The notes under the pieces: model-generated
What the model was told of the DNA's origin: nothing
The model's input: the letters and a program-made list of their open reading frames with translations, nothing else
Databases searched by the model: none
Program-made: the position numbers and the translations under genes
In this document: piece by piece, positions 28,670 through 40,165 of the stretch
Layout: every line of letters starts with the position of its first letter
Numbering within the stretch: the first letter of the stretch is position 1
Source: Streptomyces zhaozhouensis
Lineage (GTDB): Bacteria > Actinomycetota > Actinomycetes > Streptomycetales > Streptomycetaceae
Reading direction: 5' to 3'
DNA: 64,000 bases
NCBI RefSeq assembly: GCF_900230195.1
Contig: NZ_OCNE01000005.1
Coordinates: forward strand, 186,001-250,000

Positions 28670-29266
28670 TCAGCGGAACGTGCGCGCCGCCCGCTCCACC
28701 CGCTCCCGGTAGTCACTCCACCAGGCGGCGTCCTGCTCCGGCAGGTTGTTCCCCCGGGAGCGCAGCCCGACCTCGCCGTCGATCAGCTCGCGCACGATGT
28801 CCGCGTGGCCCGCGTGGCGGTGCAGCTCGGCGATCACGTGCAGGGCGATCTGGTGGAGCGTGACATCGGCCTTCTCCGGCGACCACCAGGGGACCCGGCC
28901 CGGGGTGTCCGGCGGCGCCGTCCCGACGAACCGGTCGGTGTGCGCGGCGACCCGGCGCAGGTCGTCGAGGAGCGCCTCGCGGGACTGCTCGGGGGTGGCC
29001 CACATGTCGATGTTGTCCTCGTCCAGGTCGAAGACCCAGGACAGGGGCTCGACCCGCTGGCCGAAGACGGCGCCGAAGTAGCCGTGCTCCACGAAGGTGG
29101 CGTGTTTGACCAGGCCGAGGACGTTGGTGCCGGTGGGGGTGAGGGGGCGGCGGGCGTCGTACTCGGAGAGTCCTTCGAGCTTGAGCAGCAGCGAGTCCCT
29201 CGCCTCCCGCAGGTGGCGCAGCAGATGGGGACGGAGGTCGGCCGGATCGGCGGTGGTGGTGGTCAT
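28670..29266 (-). CDS. DinB-superfamily metal-binding protein (DUF664-like)
   Basis: A 198-residue four-helix-bundle protein. The expected metal-ligand histidines lie in LVKHATFVEHGYFG and in TLHQIALHVIAELHRHAGHADIVREL. Members include thiol-transferases using mycothiol or bacillithiol, and proteins of unknown role. The ATG at 29266 begins the usual MTTTTADPADLRPHLL lead. It converges on the MFS gene with a 19-base gap. Confidence 0.85.
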   Translation of the reverse strand: MTTTTADPADLRPHLLRHLREARDSLLLKLEGLSEYDARRPLTPTGTNVLGLVKHATFVEHGYFGAVFGQRVEPLSWVFDLDEDNIDMWATPEQSREALLDDLRRVAAHTDRFVGTAPPDTPGRVPWWSPEKADVTLHQIALHVIAELHRHAGHADIVRELIDGEVGLRSRGNNLPEQDAAWWSDYRERVERAARTFR

Positions 29267-29315
29267 GCGGCCCACTCTGTCAGCCGCCACTGACAATCCG
29301 GCCGGACGCCTTCCG

Positions 29316-30164
29316 TCAGGCGGCCCCGCCGGCCGGCGCCGTCGTCCCCCGGGCCTCGAAGCGCGGAGCCGGGGACCAGCGGGGGGTGACCGGACCGCCG
29401 TCGATCAGCTCCACCACCGACTCGGCGACCGAGACGCCGAACTGGTGGACGTCCACGCTCATCGTGGTGAGCGCCGGCGAGGCGAGCCGGCACATCGTGG
29501 AGTCGTCCCAGGCCACCAGCGACAGCTCCTCGGGCACCCGGACCCCGGCGGCCTTGGCGGCACCGAGGCCGGCGATGGCCATCACGTCGTTGTCGTAGAG
29601 GATCGCGGTGGGCCGCTCGGCGCGGCGCAGCAGCTTCTCCGTCAACTCGGCGCCGGACTCCGCCGAGTAGTCGCCCTCGACGATCACCGGCTCGATCCCT
29701 GCGGCCCGGCAGCCGTCGACCAGGGCGGCCGTCCTGGCCCTGGTGTGCACCAGGGCGCCCGGCCCGGTGACCCGGGCGACGCGCCGGTGCCCCAGCTCCA
29801 GCAGCCGGCCCAGCGCCTCGCGCACCGGCCCGGTGTTGTCGGTGACGACGGCGGGCACGTCGGGGTCGCCGTCCCAGGCCCCCACCATGACGGCGGGGAG
29901 CCCGAGAGCGGCGAGGACGTCGGGACGGCGGTCGGCGACCGTCAGGTTGACGACGATGACGGCCTCGACGAGGTCCCGCTCGGCCCACCTGCGGTGGGTG
30001 GCGATCTCCTCGTCCTGGGTCGCGACCACGTGGAGCAGCACGGACAGGCTGCGCTCCGCCAGCTTCTCCTCGATGCCGGCGATGAACTCCATGAAGAACG
30101 GCTCGACACCCAGCAGCCTCGCCGGCCTGGCGAGCACCAGGCCGACGGCCTCCGACCGCCCCAT
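29316..30164 (-). CDS. LacI-type sugar-binding domain protein lacking the HTH
   Basis: A 282-residue protein that starts where the ligand domain of a LacI regulator normally begins (AVGLVLARPARLLGVEPFFMEFIAGIEE) and runs through the usual effector domain (TAILYDNDVMAIAGLGAAKAAG and SLVAWDDSTMCRLASPALTTM). No helix-turn-helix precedes it: the same frame meets a stop at 30222-30224, only 19 codons upstream. Its ATG is one base after the beta-mannosidase stop (TGAgATG), so translation is coupled. It may be a co-effector, a sugar sensor, or a truncated regulator. Confidence 0.85.
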   Translation of the reverse strand: MGRSEAVGLVLARPARLLGVEPFFMEFIAGIEEKLAERSLSVLLHVVATQDEEIATHRRWAERDLVEAVIVVNLTVADRRPDVLAALGLPAVMVGAWDGDPDVPAVVTDNTGPVREALGRLLELGHRRVARVTGPGALVHTRARTAALVDGCRAAGIEPVIVEGDYSAESGAELTEKLLRRAERPTAILYDNDVMAIAGLGAAKAAGVRVPEELSLVAWDDSTMCRLASPALTTMSVDVHQFGVSVAESVVELIDGGPVTPRWSPAPRFEARGTTAPAGGAA

Positions 30165-30165
30165 C

Positions 30166-32637
30166 TCAGTCCCGCGCGGTGGTGTGCAGCGAGTTGACGG
30201 AGCGCAACACCAGCGGCGCGGTCAGCTCGGCGGGGTCGACCTCGGCCGAGGTGCGCACCTGGAAGGTGTGGCGCTCCCCGGCGAGCAGGCTGACCAGGGC
30301 CTCGTCCACGACGGCGTCCGGCGCGACCCGGTCGGCGAGCAGCGTGACGTCCCGCGCGAACGACGAGGCGGTGACCTCGACGCGGTAGCCGTCGGCGACG
30401 CGGGTCACCTCGGCGGCGAGCGCCGCCGGGTCGTAGGCCAGGTCGCGGTCCTCCTCGAACAGATGGAAGGAGCGGGTCTCGCCCACCGTCGCCACCAGTA
30501 CCTCCCGTCGCGCGTCGGCCGGCTCCAGCAGCGGGTCGGCCACGTCCAACTCGGCGGTCCCACGGGCCGCCACGTCGAGGGAGATGGTAGCGCCCGCACG
30601 CACCTCGCCGTCGAACGAGACGCGTTCCAGGCGGAGTTCACCGGTCCACGGCGCGTCCGTGTCGTTGACGGCGACCAGCGCGGTCCGCCCCGACCTCGGC
30701 TGGAAGGTGAGCAGCCGGGGCGCGTAGGCGTGGCGCAGCCCGTAGTACAGCGGCTTGGGCCGCTCGTCGCCGTCGACGGCCGCCCAGGAGGTCACCGGCC
30801 AGCAGTCGTTGAGCTGCCAGACGAGCGAGCCGGTGGTGCGCGGCCAGTGCGACCTGAAGTGCTCGACGCCGAAGGCCACGGCACGCGACTGGTTGAGCTG
30901 GGTGGCCCAGTGCCAGTCCTCGAAGGTGGTCGTCTCGGGCAGATGGGGCGCCATGCCGCGCTCCAGCTTGCCGTTGCCGTCGTCCGCCTTCTGGTGCAGC
31001 AGGAACGCGGGCGAGGTGGAGGTCAGCGGACGCTCGGTGATCCAGTCGGTGAGGGTGGCCCAGGTGGGCGGGCCCTGGAAGCCGAACTCCGAGCAGAAGC
31101 GGGGGGTGTGGTCGCGGTAGGCGGTGTAGTCGACGCGGTTCCACACCTGCCACTCGTGGCGGGTGCCGTGGTCCTGGTCGTTCGGGTGCGTCACGGCGAG
31201 GTCGTGCCCCGGGCTGTAGGGGCTGCCGTCGGCGTACGGGCGGTCGGGGTCCAACTCGGCGACGACGCGGGGGAAGAGGTCGGTGTAGTAGCCCAGCCCC
31301 CAGGTCGCGCCGTTCAGCTCCTCCTGCCAGCCCCAGTCCATGTAGCCCCAGAGGTTCTCGTTGCCGCCGTTCCACAGCGCCAGCGAGGGGTGCGGGGTGA
31401 GGCGGGCGACGTTCTCCCTGGCCTCGGCCTCGAACTCGGCCCACAGCTCGGCGTCCTCGGCGTAGGCGGCGCAGGCCAGCAGGAAGTCCTGCCAGACCAG
31501 CACGCCGCGCTCGTCGCAGAGTTCGTAGAAGTCGTCCGACTCGTAGATGCCGCCGCCCCAGATGCGGAGCATGTTCATGTGGGCGTCGACCGCCTGGTCG
31601 ATGCGGCGGGCGAGCCGCTCACGGGTGATCCGGGTCAGGAAGTGGTCGTCCGGGATCCAGTTGGCGCCCTTGGCGAAGATCCGGCGGCCGTTGACCACGA
31701 AGGTGAACGGGGTGCCGTGCTCGTCCGGCGTGGTGTCCACGGTGAGGGTGCGGAAGCCGACGCGGCGCGCGTAGGTGTCCAGCTCGGTCGCGCCGACGGT
31801 CAGCGTGACCTTGGCGTCGTACAGCGGCTGGTCGCCGTGGCCGACGGGCCACCACAGCTCGGCGTCGGGGACGTCGACGGTGACGGTCGCGGTGTCCGCG
31901 TCGGCCGGGACGGTGACGGTCGCGGTGCGCCCGCCGACGGCGGCGCTCAGGGTCAGTTCGCCGGCCGCGCCGAGGCCGGAGCGCTCGATGTCGGCGTGGA
32001 CCGTCAGGCGGCCGGCGCCGTCCTCGGTGACGGAGGCCAGGGGGCGCACGCCGGCGAGGCGCGCGACGCGCCAGCGCTCCAGGCGCGCCGGCTTCCAGAT
32101 GCCGGCGGTCTGGAGGTCGGGGCCCCAGTCCCAGCCGAAGCTGCACGCCATCTTGCGGACGGCGTTCATCGGGTGCGGGTAGGCGCGCGGGCGGCGGCCC
32201 ATGCGCTGCTCGGCCTCCTCGGCGAAGGCCAGCGCGGAGCGGAAGGTGACGGACAGCTCGGCCGGGGAGCCGTCCACCAGCTCGCGCACGTCGTAGCGGT
32301 AGGAACGGAACATGTTCGCGGTCGAGCCCAGGGTGCGACCGGCGAACGCGACGGTGGCCACGGTGTCCAGGCCCTCGAAGACCAGGTCGACCCGCTCGTC
32401 CTCGGCGGGCGCGGCGGCCTCGACGGTGGTGGCGTAGCGCCAGTCGGTGCGGTGGAGCCAGACCAGGTCCTGCTCGACCCGGTCCCGGTAGGGCTCCTCG
32501 ATCAGCCCGGCGGCCAGCAGGTCCAGATGGGTGCTGCCCGGCACCTGGGCCGGCAGGGCGCGGTCGGCGACGTGTTCCGGAACGGGACCTCCGATCGCCG
32601 TCAACTGCCAACCGTCGTGCAGGGCATGGCGGATCAT
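30166..32637 (-). CDS. GH2 beta-mannosidase
   Basis: A cytoplasmic enzyme of 823 residues removing terminal beta-mannose. The GH2 sandwich domains are followed by a TIM barrel with acid/base E427 in WNGGNENLWG and nucleophile E517 in FCSEFGFQG. The N-terminal PGSTHLDLLAAGLIEEPYRDR and SFGWDWGP segments are typical of beta-mannosidases rather than beta-galactosidases. No signal peptide is seen, so the substrate must be imported. The ATG at 32637 follows GGGAG. Its promoter carries the motif shared with the neighbouring transporter operon. Confidence 0.93.
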   Translation of the reverse strand: MIRHALHDGWQLTAIGGPVPEHVADRALPAQVPGSTHLDLLAAGLIEEPYRDRVEQDLVWLHRTDWRYATTVEAAAPAEDERVDLVFEGLDTVATVAFAGRTLGSTANMFRSYRYDVRELVDGSPAELSVTFRSALAFAEEAEQRMGRRPRAYPHPMNAVRKMACSFGWDWGPDLQTAGIWKPARLERWRVARLAGVRPLASVTEDGAGRLTVHADIERSGLGAAGELTLSAAVGGRTATVTVPADADTATVTVDVPDAELWWPVGHGDQPLYDAKVTLTVGATELDTYARRVGFRTLTVDTTPDEHGTPFTFVVNGRRIFAKGANWIPDDHFLTRITRERLARRIDQAVDAHMNMLRIWGGGIYESDDFYELCDERGVLVWQDFLLACAAYAEDAELWAEFEAEARENVARLTPHPSLALWNGGNENLWGYMDWGWQEELNGATWGLGYYTDLFPRVVAELDPDRPYADGSPYSPGHDLAVTHPNDQDHGTRHEWQVWNRVDYTAYRDHTPRFCSEFGFQGPPTWATLTDWITERPLTSTSPAFLLHQKADDGNGKLERGMAPHLPETTTFEDWHWATQLNQSRAVAFGVEHFRSHWPRTTGSLVWQLNDCWPVTSWAAVDGDERPKPLYYGLRHAYAPRLLTFQPRSGRTALVAVNDTDAPWTGELRLERVSFDGEVRAGATISLDVAARGTAELDVADPLLEPADARREVLVATVGETRSFHLFEEDRDLAYDPAALAAEVTRVADGYRVEVTASSFARDVTLLADRVAPDAVVDEALVSLLAGERHTFQVRTSAEVDPAELTAPLVLRSVNSLHTTARD

Positions 32638-32676
32638 CGTGATTACTCCCAGGTGGTGGCGGGCTCAGGCCCCGAG

Positions 32677-32707
32677 ATTGTTATGGCGCCGAATTAAGTA
32701 AGTCAAC
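32677..32707 (-). promoter_or_regulatory. Beta-mannosidase promoter with shared ROK-linked motif
   Basis: TTGACT (32701-32706) and TAACAAT (32677-32683) are 17 bases apart on the minus strand. The spacer carries TTACTTAATTCGGC (32688-32701). Over 31 bases this promoter matches that of the transporter operon at 38509-38539 at 27 positions. The rest of the 272-base gap to the next gene is AT-poor and holds nothing else clear. Confidence 0.75.
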
Positions 32708-32909
32708 AGCACCCCCTCCCCTACCCCGCCACACGCGCCCCCAACACCCCGCTATGAGGCGACATGTCGCCCGACCCGGCCGCAGCCCCTGTGATCCGGG
32801 TCACTTGGGCACGGGGGCGCGCAACCGGCATCGCGAAAGGTCCGGTTGGGGGGCGACGGCGGATCGCCGCCCCCAACCGGACCGGTGCGCACGGGACTTC
32901 CCCGCTCCC

Positions 32910-33835
32910 TCAGGAGCGGGCGACCTCGGGCCCCGCCCCCTGGAGCGGCACGGAGACCGGACGGTCGAACGCGTACCAGGACCCCGTGGCGTGGTCGTAG
33001 CCGCGCCCCAGGTCCTCCCGGGTGATGGCGCCCGGCGAGTCGGCCAGCGAACGGCCGCGCTCGTCCGGGTTGGGCGCCGCCTTCGCCAGCAACTGGGTGT
33101 AGGAGTGGCGCGGGTTGAGGATCACCTCGTCGGCGGGACCGCGCTCCACGACCCGCCCCCGGTACATCACCAGGATGTCGTCGGAGAAGTGCCGCGCGGT
33201 GGCCAGGTCGTGGGTGATGTAGAGCACCGCGAGGTTGTCCTCGCGCTGCAGCCTGGCCAGCAGGTTCAACACCCCGAGCCGGATCGAGACGTCCAGCATG
33301 GAGACCGGCTCGTCCGCGATCACCACCTGCGCGCCCGGCGCCAACGCGCGTGCGATGGCGACCCGTTGACGCTGGCCGCCGGACAGCTCGTGCGGCCTGC
33401 GGGGCGCCATCTCGTCGGCCGGGGTCAGGTTGACCCGCTCCAACAACTGCTCCACGCCCCGCCGGATCTCCTCGGCCCCCCTGGCCCGACCGTGCAGCTT
33501 CAGCGGCCTGGCGAGGTGGTGCTCGATGGAGTGGAACGGGTTGAGCGAGGCGAACGGGTCCTGGAAGACCATCTGCACGTGGTCGCGGTACTCCCGGTCG
33601 CGGACCTGGGTGCCGTCGTCCTTGGTCGCCACGATGCTGCCGCCCGTGGGCCGCTCCAGCCGGGCGATGGTCTTGGCCACCGTCGACTTGCCCGAGCCCG
33701 ACTCCCCGACCAGCGCCACGGTGCGGCCCGGGGTGAGGGTGAACGAGACGTGGTTGACCGCGCGCAGGGTGGACCGACGCAGCCCGTTGCGGATCGGGTA
33801 GTCCTTGACCAGGTCGCGGACTTCGAGTGCCGTCA

Positions 33836-33836
<1 letters not shown>
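32910..33836 (-). CDS. Opp-type ABC transporter ATPase (OppF-like)
   Basis: The second ATPase of the mannoside-linked importer, 308 residues. It has Walker [10 protein letters not shown], signature LSGGQRQRV and Walker [13 protein letters not shown]. The C-terminal cysteine-rich oligo-HPY motif of the other system is absent; the protein ends in a short GYDHATGSWYAFDRP tail. Its ATG shares one base with the stop of the fused permease-ATPase (TGATG). It is the last gene of the operon. Confidence 0.9.
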
Positions 33837-35743
<1,907 letters not shown>

Positions 35744-35757
35744 GATGCCGCTCCTGA

Positions 35758-36747
35758 TCAGTTCTCGACTCGGGTACGGGGGTCGATGACGCCGTACAGG
35801 AGGTCAACGACCAGGTTGGCGGCCAGCACCGCCAGCGTGATGACCAGGAAGATCCCCTGCATCAGCGCGTAGTCGCTGTTCTGCACGGCCGACAGCAGCT
35901 GCGAACCGATGCCCGGGTAGGAGAAGACCTGTTCGGTGATGATCGATCCGGAGACGACGAAGCCCAGCGAGATGGCGAACCCCGCCACCGAGGGCAGCAC
36001 CGCGTTCCGCGCCGCGTAGCGGCTCAGGATCCTGCGGTTGCGCAACCCCTTGGCCTGGGCGGTCAGGACGTAGTCCTCGGAGACCGTGGAGACCATCATG
36101 TTGCGCATCCCCAGCAGCCAGCCGCCCACCGAGGAGACCACGATGGTCAGCGCCGGCAGGGTGCCGTGCTCGATCACCGAGCTGATGAACTCCCAGTTCC
36201 AGCCGCTGGCCAGCGCCACGTCGTAGCCGTGGTTGAGCGGGAACCAGCCGAGGTTGGTGGAGAAGACCAGCACGAAGATCAGCGCCAGCCAGAAGTAGGG
36301 CACCGCCGAGAGCACGGTGGTGGCCGGAACCAGGGAGTCGAGCCAGGAGCCCCGCTTCCAGCCGACCACCGCGCCGAGCACCACGCCCAGCACGAACGAC
36401 AGCAGGGTGGCGATGCCCACCAGGCCGATGGTCCAGGGCAGGGCCTGCCCGATCACGTCGGAGACCGGCGTGGGGAACGCACTGGTCGCGACTCCCAGCT
36501 CACCTCTGGCCAGATTCCCCAGATAGGTGAAGTACTGGTTCCACAGGGGCTCACCGGTGTCGGAGCCGAGCAGGGCCTCGTAAGCCTCGCGTGCCTCGGG
36601 GCCGACCTGGCCGCCGCGCTGCTGGAGCTTGCCCAGCAGCGCGTCGACCGGGTTGCCCGGCATCATTCGTGGGATGAAGAAGTTCAGAGTCAACGCCGCC
36701 CAGAAAGCGACGAGATAGAACCCCAACTTCCGGGCGTAGTACCTCAT
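35758..36747 (-). CDS. Opp-type ABC transporter permease (OppB-like)
   Basis: A membrane subunit of 329 residues with the N-terminal helix KLGFYLVAFWAALTLNFFIPRMMPGNPVDALLG and the core SEDYVLTAQAKGLRNRRI. It follows the binding-protein gene by nine bases and precedes the fused permease-ATPase by 14, so the genes are tightly co-transcribed. It pairs with the permease half of the fusion. Confidence 0.9.
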   Translation of the reverse strand: MRYYARKLGFYLVAFWAALTLNFFIPRMMPGNPVDALLGKLQQRGGQVGPEAREAYEALLGSDTGEPLWNQYFTYLGNLARGELGVATSAFPTPVSDVIGQALPWTIGLVGIATLLSFVLGVVLGAVVGWKRGSWLDSLVPATTVLSAVPYFWLALIFVLVFSTNLGWFPLNHGYDVALASGWNWEFISSVIEHGTLPALTIVVSSVGGWLLGMRNMMVSTVSEDYVLTAQAKGLRNRRILSRYAARNAVLPSVAGFAISLGFVVSGSIITEQVFSYPGIGSQLLSAVQNSDYALMQGIFLVITLAVLAANLVVDLLYGVIDPRTRVEN

Positions 36748-36756
36748 GGAGCAGCG

Positions 36757-38445
36757 TCACTCACCGGCGGGCTTCAGGTTGCGGAAGATCTCGGACTGGT
36801 CGGGGTGCGACCACACCGCCGGGAAGGCGTACATGTTCACGTCCGTCGGCCAGCCGGTGAACTTCCCGGCGTTGAACTGGCTGGTGGTGCCACCGGTCAT
36901 GATCGGGATGTACGGCATGTCCTCCTCGATCTGGGCCTGGATCGTGTCGTAGTACGGCTGCCGCGCGTCCTGGCCGTCCTCCGGGTTCATCTGGGTGAGC
37001 GCCTCAAGGGCCTCGTCCACCTCGGGGTTGGAGTAGCGCGCCCACCCCGGGTTGGTGCTCTCACCGACCGGCACGGTGCTGGAGGAGTGGAAGAACTGGT
37101 AGTAGACGTAGTACGGGTCGGGGGAGGCACCCGGGTAGAGCGAGTCGATGGCGAGCTCGAAGTTGCCGGAGTTGCGGGCGTCGGTGGTCTCGTTGAACGA
37201 GGCCTGGTTGACGTTGACCTTGATGCCGGCCTCGTTGAGCTGCTCGGCCATCGTGTTGACCGCGGTGATGTAGTCGGTCCAGCCGGCGGTGACGCGCAGG
37301 CTCATCTCCAGCTTGACGTCGTCCTTGGCGTAGATGCCGTCGCTGCCGCGGGTGTAGCCGGCGGCCTCCAGGATCTCCTCGGCCTGGGCGACGTCCGCCG
37401 TCATGCTGGCGGTGCGGTTCTCCAGCTGCGCGGAGGCATAGGCCGCGTCACGTTCGGGCAGGGTGTATCCCGGGGAGATCTCGCTCGCGGTGTCCTGGAA
37501 GGCGAGCGAGTTGAGGGTGTCGCGGTCCATGGCGTGGAAGATCGCGTGGCGCACGGCCGGGTCGGTCTGCGGACCCTCGCAGCCCAGGTCGGTGTTGGCG
37601 CAGGTCACCAACGCCATCTGGTTCATCGGGGTCGTGATGATCTTGTAACCGTCGTGGTTCTGCTCGAAGTTCTCCATGTCCGGCACCGGGCCGGTCTGGA
37701 AGTCGATCTCGCCGGCGGACAGCGCGTCGGCCGCGGCCTGGTTGCCGGAGAGGGCCACGAAGCGGATCTTCTTCAGCTCCGGCTCGCCGTCCCAGTAGTC
37801 GGGGTTGGCGGCGAAGGTGTACGCCTGCGGCTTGAACTCCTCGTGCACGAAGGCGCCGGTGCCGACCGGCTCCTCCATGATGTCCGTCTCCGGGTCCTCG
37901 ATGCCGGACCAGATGTGCTCGGGCACGATCCAGGTCTTGCCGAGGAGCTGCGGCACGTCCATGTAGGCCGCCTCCTCGAAGGTGACCTTGACCTGGGTGG
38001 GGCTGACTATCTCGGTGTCGCCGTCGAAGCCGAAGCTGTTGAACGACGCGGTGTCGCGGACCAGGTTGAAGGTGAAGGCCACGTCCTCGGCGTCGAACGC
38101 CTCGCCGTCGGACCAGGTGACGCCCTCGCGGAGGTCGATGGTCAGCTCGGTGCCGTCGTCGTTCCAGCTGTACTCGGTGCCCAGTCGGCTGGCCGGCTCG
38201 TCCTGGCGCGCGACGTTGAAGAAGAACAACGTCTCGTAGATGGTGCCCTTGCCCCCGATCGAGTCCGGGGAGTAAGGGTTGTAGTTGCGCTGCCAGTCGC
38301 CGGCCTGGCCGGTGTAGGCGATCAACGTGTCGGGGTCGGTGGACGACCCCCCGCTCGATCCGCCGCAGCCGGTCGCGATCATGCCGAGGCTGACCGCCCC
38401 GATCGCCGCCGCTCGCGCGCGCCGCCACCTTGCGTGCAAGGACAT
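36757..38445 (-). CDS. Family-5 solute-binding lipoprotein of the mannoside-linked importer
   Basis: A 562-residue SBP_bac_5 protein with lipobox MIATGC (Cys27). The ATG at 38445 follows AGAGGAAC; longer in-frame starts read through the leader and promoter and are rejected. Family features include [18 protein letters not shown] and PYYDTIQAQIEEDMPYIPIM. It resembles the 15.4-17.0 kb protein in length and layout. A manno-oligosaccharide ligand is inferred from the co-regulated beta-mannosidase. Confidence 0.88.
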   Translation of the reverse strand: MSLHARWRRARAAAIGAVSLGMIATGCGGSSGGSSTDPDTLIAYTGQAGDWQRNYNPYSPDSIGGKGTIYETLFFFNVARQDEPASRLGTEYSWNDDGTELTIDLREGVTWSDGEAFDAEDVAFTFNLVRDTASFNSFGFDGDTEIVSPTQVKVTFEEAAYMDVPQLLGKTWIVPEHIWSGIEDPETDIMEEPVGTGAFVHEEFKPQAYTFAANPDYWDGEPELKKIRFVALSGNQAAADALSAGEIDFQTGPVPDMENFEQNHDGYKIITTPMNQMALVTCANTDLGCEGPQTDPAVRHAIFHAMDRDTLNSLAFQDTASEISPGYTLPERDAAYASAQLENRTASMTADVAQAEEILEAAGYTRGSDGIYAKDDVKLEMSLRVTAGWTDYITAVNTMAEQLNEAGIKVNVNQASFNETTDARNSGNFELAIDSLYPGASPDPYYVYYQFFHSSSTVPVGESTNPGWARYSNPEVDEALEALTQMNPEDGQDARQPYYDTIQAQIEEDMPYIPIMTGGTTSQFNAGKFTGWPTDVNMYAFPAVWSHPDQSEIFRNLKPAGE

Positions 38446-38508
38446 TCTTGTTCCTCTCTTAGCCTGCCCCGAGATTGGGGCATGGGCGGAGTCTCCCAGG
38501 GGTATGTG

Positions 38509-38539
38509 ATTGTTAAGCCGCCGAATTAACAAAGTCAAC
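38509..38539 (-). promoter_or_regulatory. Transporter promoter with dyad operator in the spacer
   Basis: TTGACT (38533-38538) and TAACAAT (38509-38515) are 17 bases apart on the minus strand. A perfect 7-bp inverted repeat, TTGTTAA at 38510-38516 with TTAACAA at 38526-38532, spans the spacer and -10. A bound regulator would cover the polymerase site. Downstream, the leader has a small GCCCC/GGGGC hairpin at 38466-38481. Confidence 0.75.
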
Positions 38540-38672
38540 CCTCCAAAGACACGAACAGGCAACGACATGTCCGCACTTCGGAGAAGCCTGTTCGCCTCGG
38601 CGCCCCCACGATGAGCCATGGCTCCCCGCGTCTCCCCCGCCTGACGGTCCATACTGGCCAAAAGCTTCGTCA

Positions 38673-38686
38673 GCCAAATAAACTAA
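38673..38686 (-). promoter_or_regulatory. Third copy of the ROK-linked half-site
   Basis: Read on the minus strand, TTAGTTTATTTGGC fits the pattern TTNNTTNATTYGGC of the two promoters above. It lies 77 bases before the ROK start and overlaps a TAAACT sequence that could be its -10, which suggests autoregulation. The half-site also resembles those of XylR-type ROK repressors (TTAGTTTGTTT). Confidence 0.6.
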
Positions 38687-38762
38687 GGGTTGCGCAGTGT
38701 CACCTGCGCACCGCATACCGAAGTGGTCAACTCCCGTACGGGGTGCGAAGGATGGGGATGCA

Positions 38763-40037
38763 GTGAACGGACCGGCCGGAGCGACCCCGCACGCCAGCAG
38801 CAGAGCCGCCGTGCTCGACGTCATCCGCGCCGCCGGCACCATCAGCAGGGTCGGCCTGGTGAAGGCGACCGGGTTCACCGGCGCCACGATCTCCACCGTG
38901 GTCCGGCGCCTCATCGACGACGGCCTGGTGCTGGAGTCCGGGCGGGCGGAGTCCACGGGCGGCAAGCGCCGAGTGCTGCTCCAGCTCAACCAGTCCTCCC
39001 GGTTCGCCGTGGGTGTCCATCTGGACCATGCCGGCATCACGTACGTGCTCACCAACCTGGGGGGTTCGGTGGTCGCCCGGATGTCCCGGGCCGGGGTGGG
39101 CACCGACGATCCGCCGGTCATCATGGAGCGCATGGCGACGGAGGTCGACGCGCTGATCGACGGCGCCGGGGTCGACCGGAGCAGGATACTGGGCCTCGGT
39201 CTGGTTGCTCCCGGCCCCATGAACCAGATCAGCGGGGTGCGTCTGAGTCCACCGGCCATGCGGCACTGGGAAGACTACCCACTGGCCGGAGTGCTGGAGA
39301 CCGCCACCCACCTCCCGGTGGTGCTGGACAACGATGCCACGGCCGCCGCGCTGGGTGAACACTGGTCCGGCGACGTGGGCGGTACCTCCACGTTCGCCGC
39401 CATCTACATGGGTACCGGGGTCGGCGCCGGCCTGATGGTCAACGGCATCACCTACCGCGGCGCCAGCGGCAACGCCGGCGAGATCGGGCACATCTGTCTC
39501 GACGTCAACGGCCCCGAGTGCTGGTGCGGGGCGCGCGGCTGCACGGAGACGCTGGCCGGCCCCGGCGCCGTGGTGGCCGCCGCGCGCGCCGACGCGGAGC
39601 TGGCGCGGACGGCCGGCCTCACCGACTCGCCCCAACGCCCGCGCTGGCTCGCGGACTTCGCCGCCGTCACCAGGGCCGCGCTGCGCGGGGACGCGCGCGC
39701 CAGGCTGCTGCTGGAGGACTCGGCCCGCTATCTGGCGGTGGCCGCCCGCACCCTGGCCAACGTGATGGACCTGGAGCAGCTGGTGCTGACCGGGCCGAGC
39801 CTGGCGATCGCCGGAAGCTTCTATCTCCCCGTTGTCCAGGAGGAGTTGAACCGCTCGTTCTTCTCCAGAGCCACCCACTCGGTGACCGTGCGGCTCTCCC
39901 ACTCGGCGGCCACGGCACCCGCCATCGGGGCCGCGGCACTGGTCCTCCAGTCCGAGCTGGTGCCGCTGCGCGAGGGCTCGCGGCTCCCGGAGAACCTGGG
40001 CGAGGCCGAGCCGTCCGCCCAGCCCGCGGGGCGGTGA
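38763..40037 (+). CDS. ROK-family transcriptional regulator
   Basis: A 424-residue regulator with an N-terminal winged helix (residues 14-60, RAAVLDVIRAAGTISRVGLVKATGFTGATISTVVRRL) and a sugar-kinase-like ROK domain. The zinc site CWCGARGC (C253, C255, C260) after GHICLDVNGPE is intact. The GTG at 38763 is preferred to a GTG at 38697 because it follows GAAGGATGGGG and leaves room for the operator upstream. It diverges from the transporter operon and probably represses it and the beta-mannosidase gene until sugar binds. Confidence 0.9.
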   Translation: MNGPAGATPHASSRAAVLDVIRAAGTISRVGLVKATGFTGATISTVVRRLIDDGLVLESGRAESTGGKRRVLLQLNQSSRFAVGVHLDHAGITYVLTNLGGSVVARMSRAGVGTDDPPVIMERMATEVDALIDGAGVDRSRILGLGLVAPGPMNQISGVRLSPPAMRHWEDYPLAGVLETATHLPVVLDNDATAAALGEHWSGDVGGTSTFAAIYMGTGVGAGLMVNGITYRGASGNAGEIGHICLDVNGPECWCGARGCTETLAGPGAVVAAARADAELARTAGLTDSPQRPRWLADFAAVTRAALRGDARARLLLEDSARYLAVAARTLANVMDLEQLVLTGPSLAIAGSFYLPVVQEELNRSFFSRATHSVTVRLSHSAATAPAIGAAALVLQSELVPLREGSRLPENLGEAEPSAQPAGR

Positions 40038-40165
40038 CCCACGCGGGGGCGCACGGCGCGCGCCCCCGCGACCTCTCGGGATCGCACCACCCTAAGTAAA
40101 GAAATGTCGCGGTATCTCTTCTCTAACGGGTTAATTCCGCGAACGGGGCACATGACCCGGGTTCG

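Noticed and set aside
29316..30164. Assigning the HTH-less LacI-like protein as the repressor of the mannoside genes
   Set aside because: No DNA-binding domain can be encoded upstream in frame. The ROK protein is the better candidate.
38446..38661. Longer N-terminus for the family-5 binding protein
   Set aside because: It would translate the promoter and dyad operator; the ATG at 38445 has its own ribosome site and starts the signal peptide.
40090..40112. Fourth ROK-linked motif (TAAGTAAAG) before the P450 gene
   Set aside because: It matches only the AT-rich part of the half-site and lacks the GGC end, so it is probably chance.
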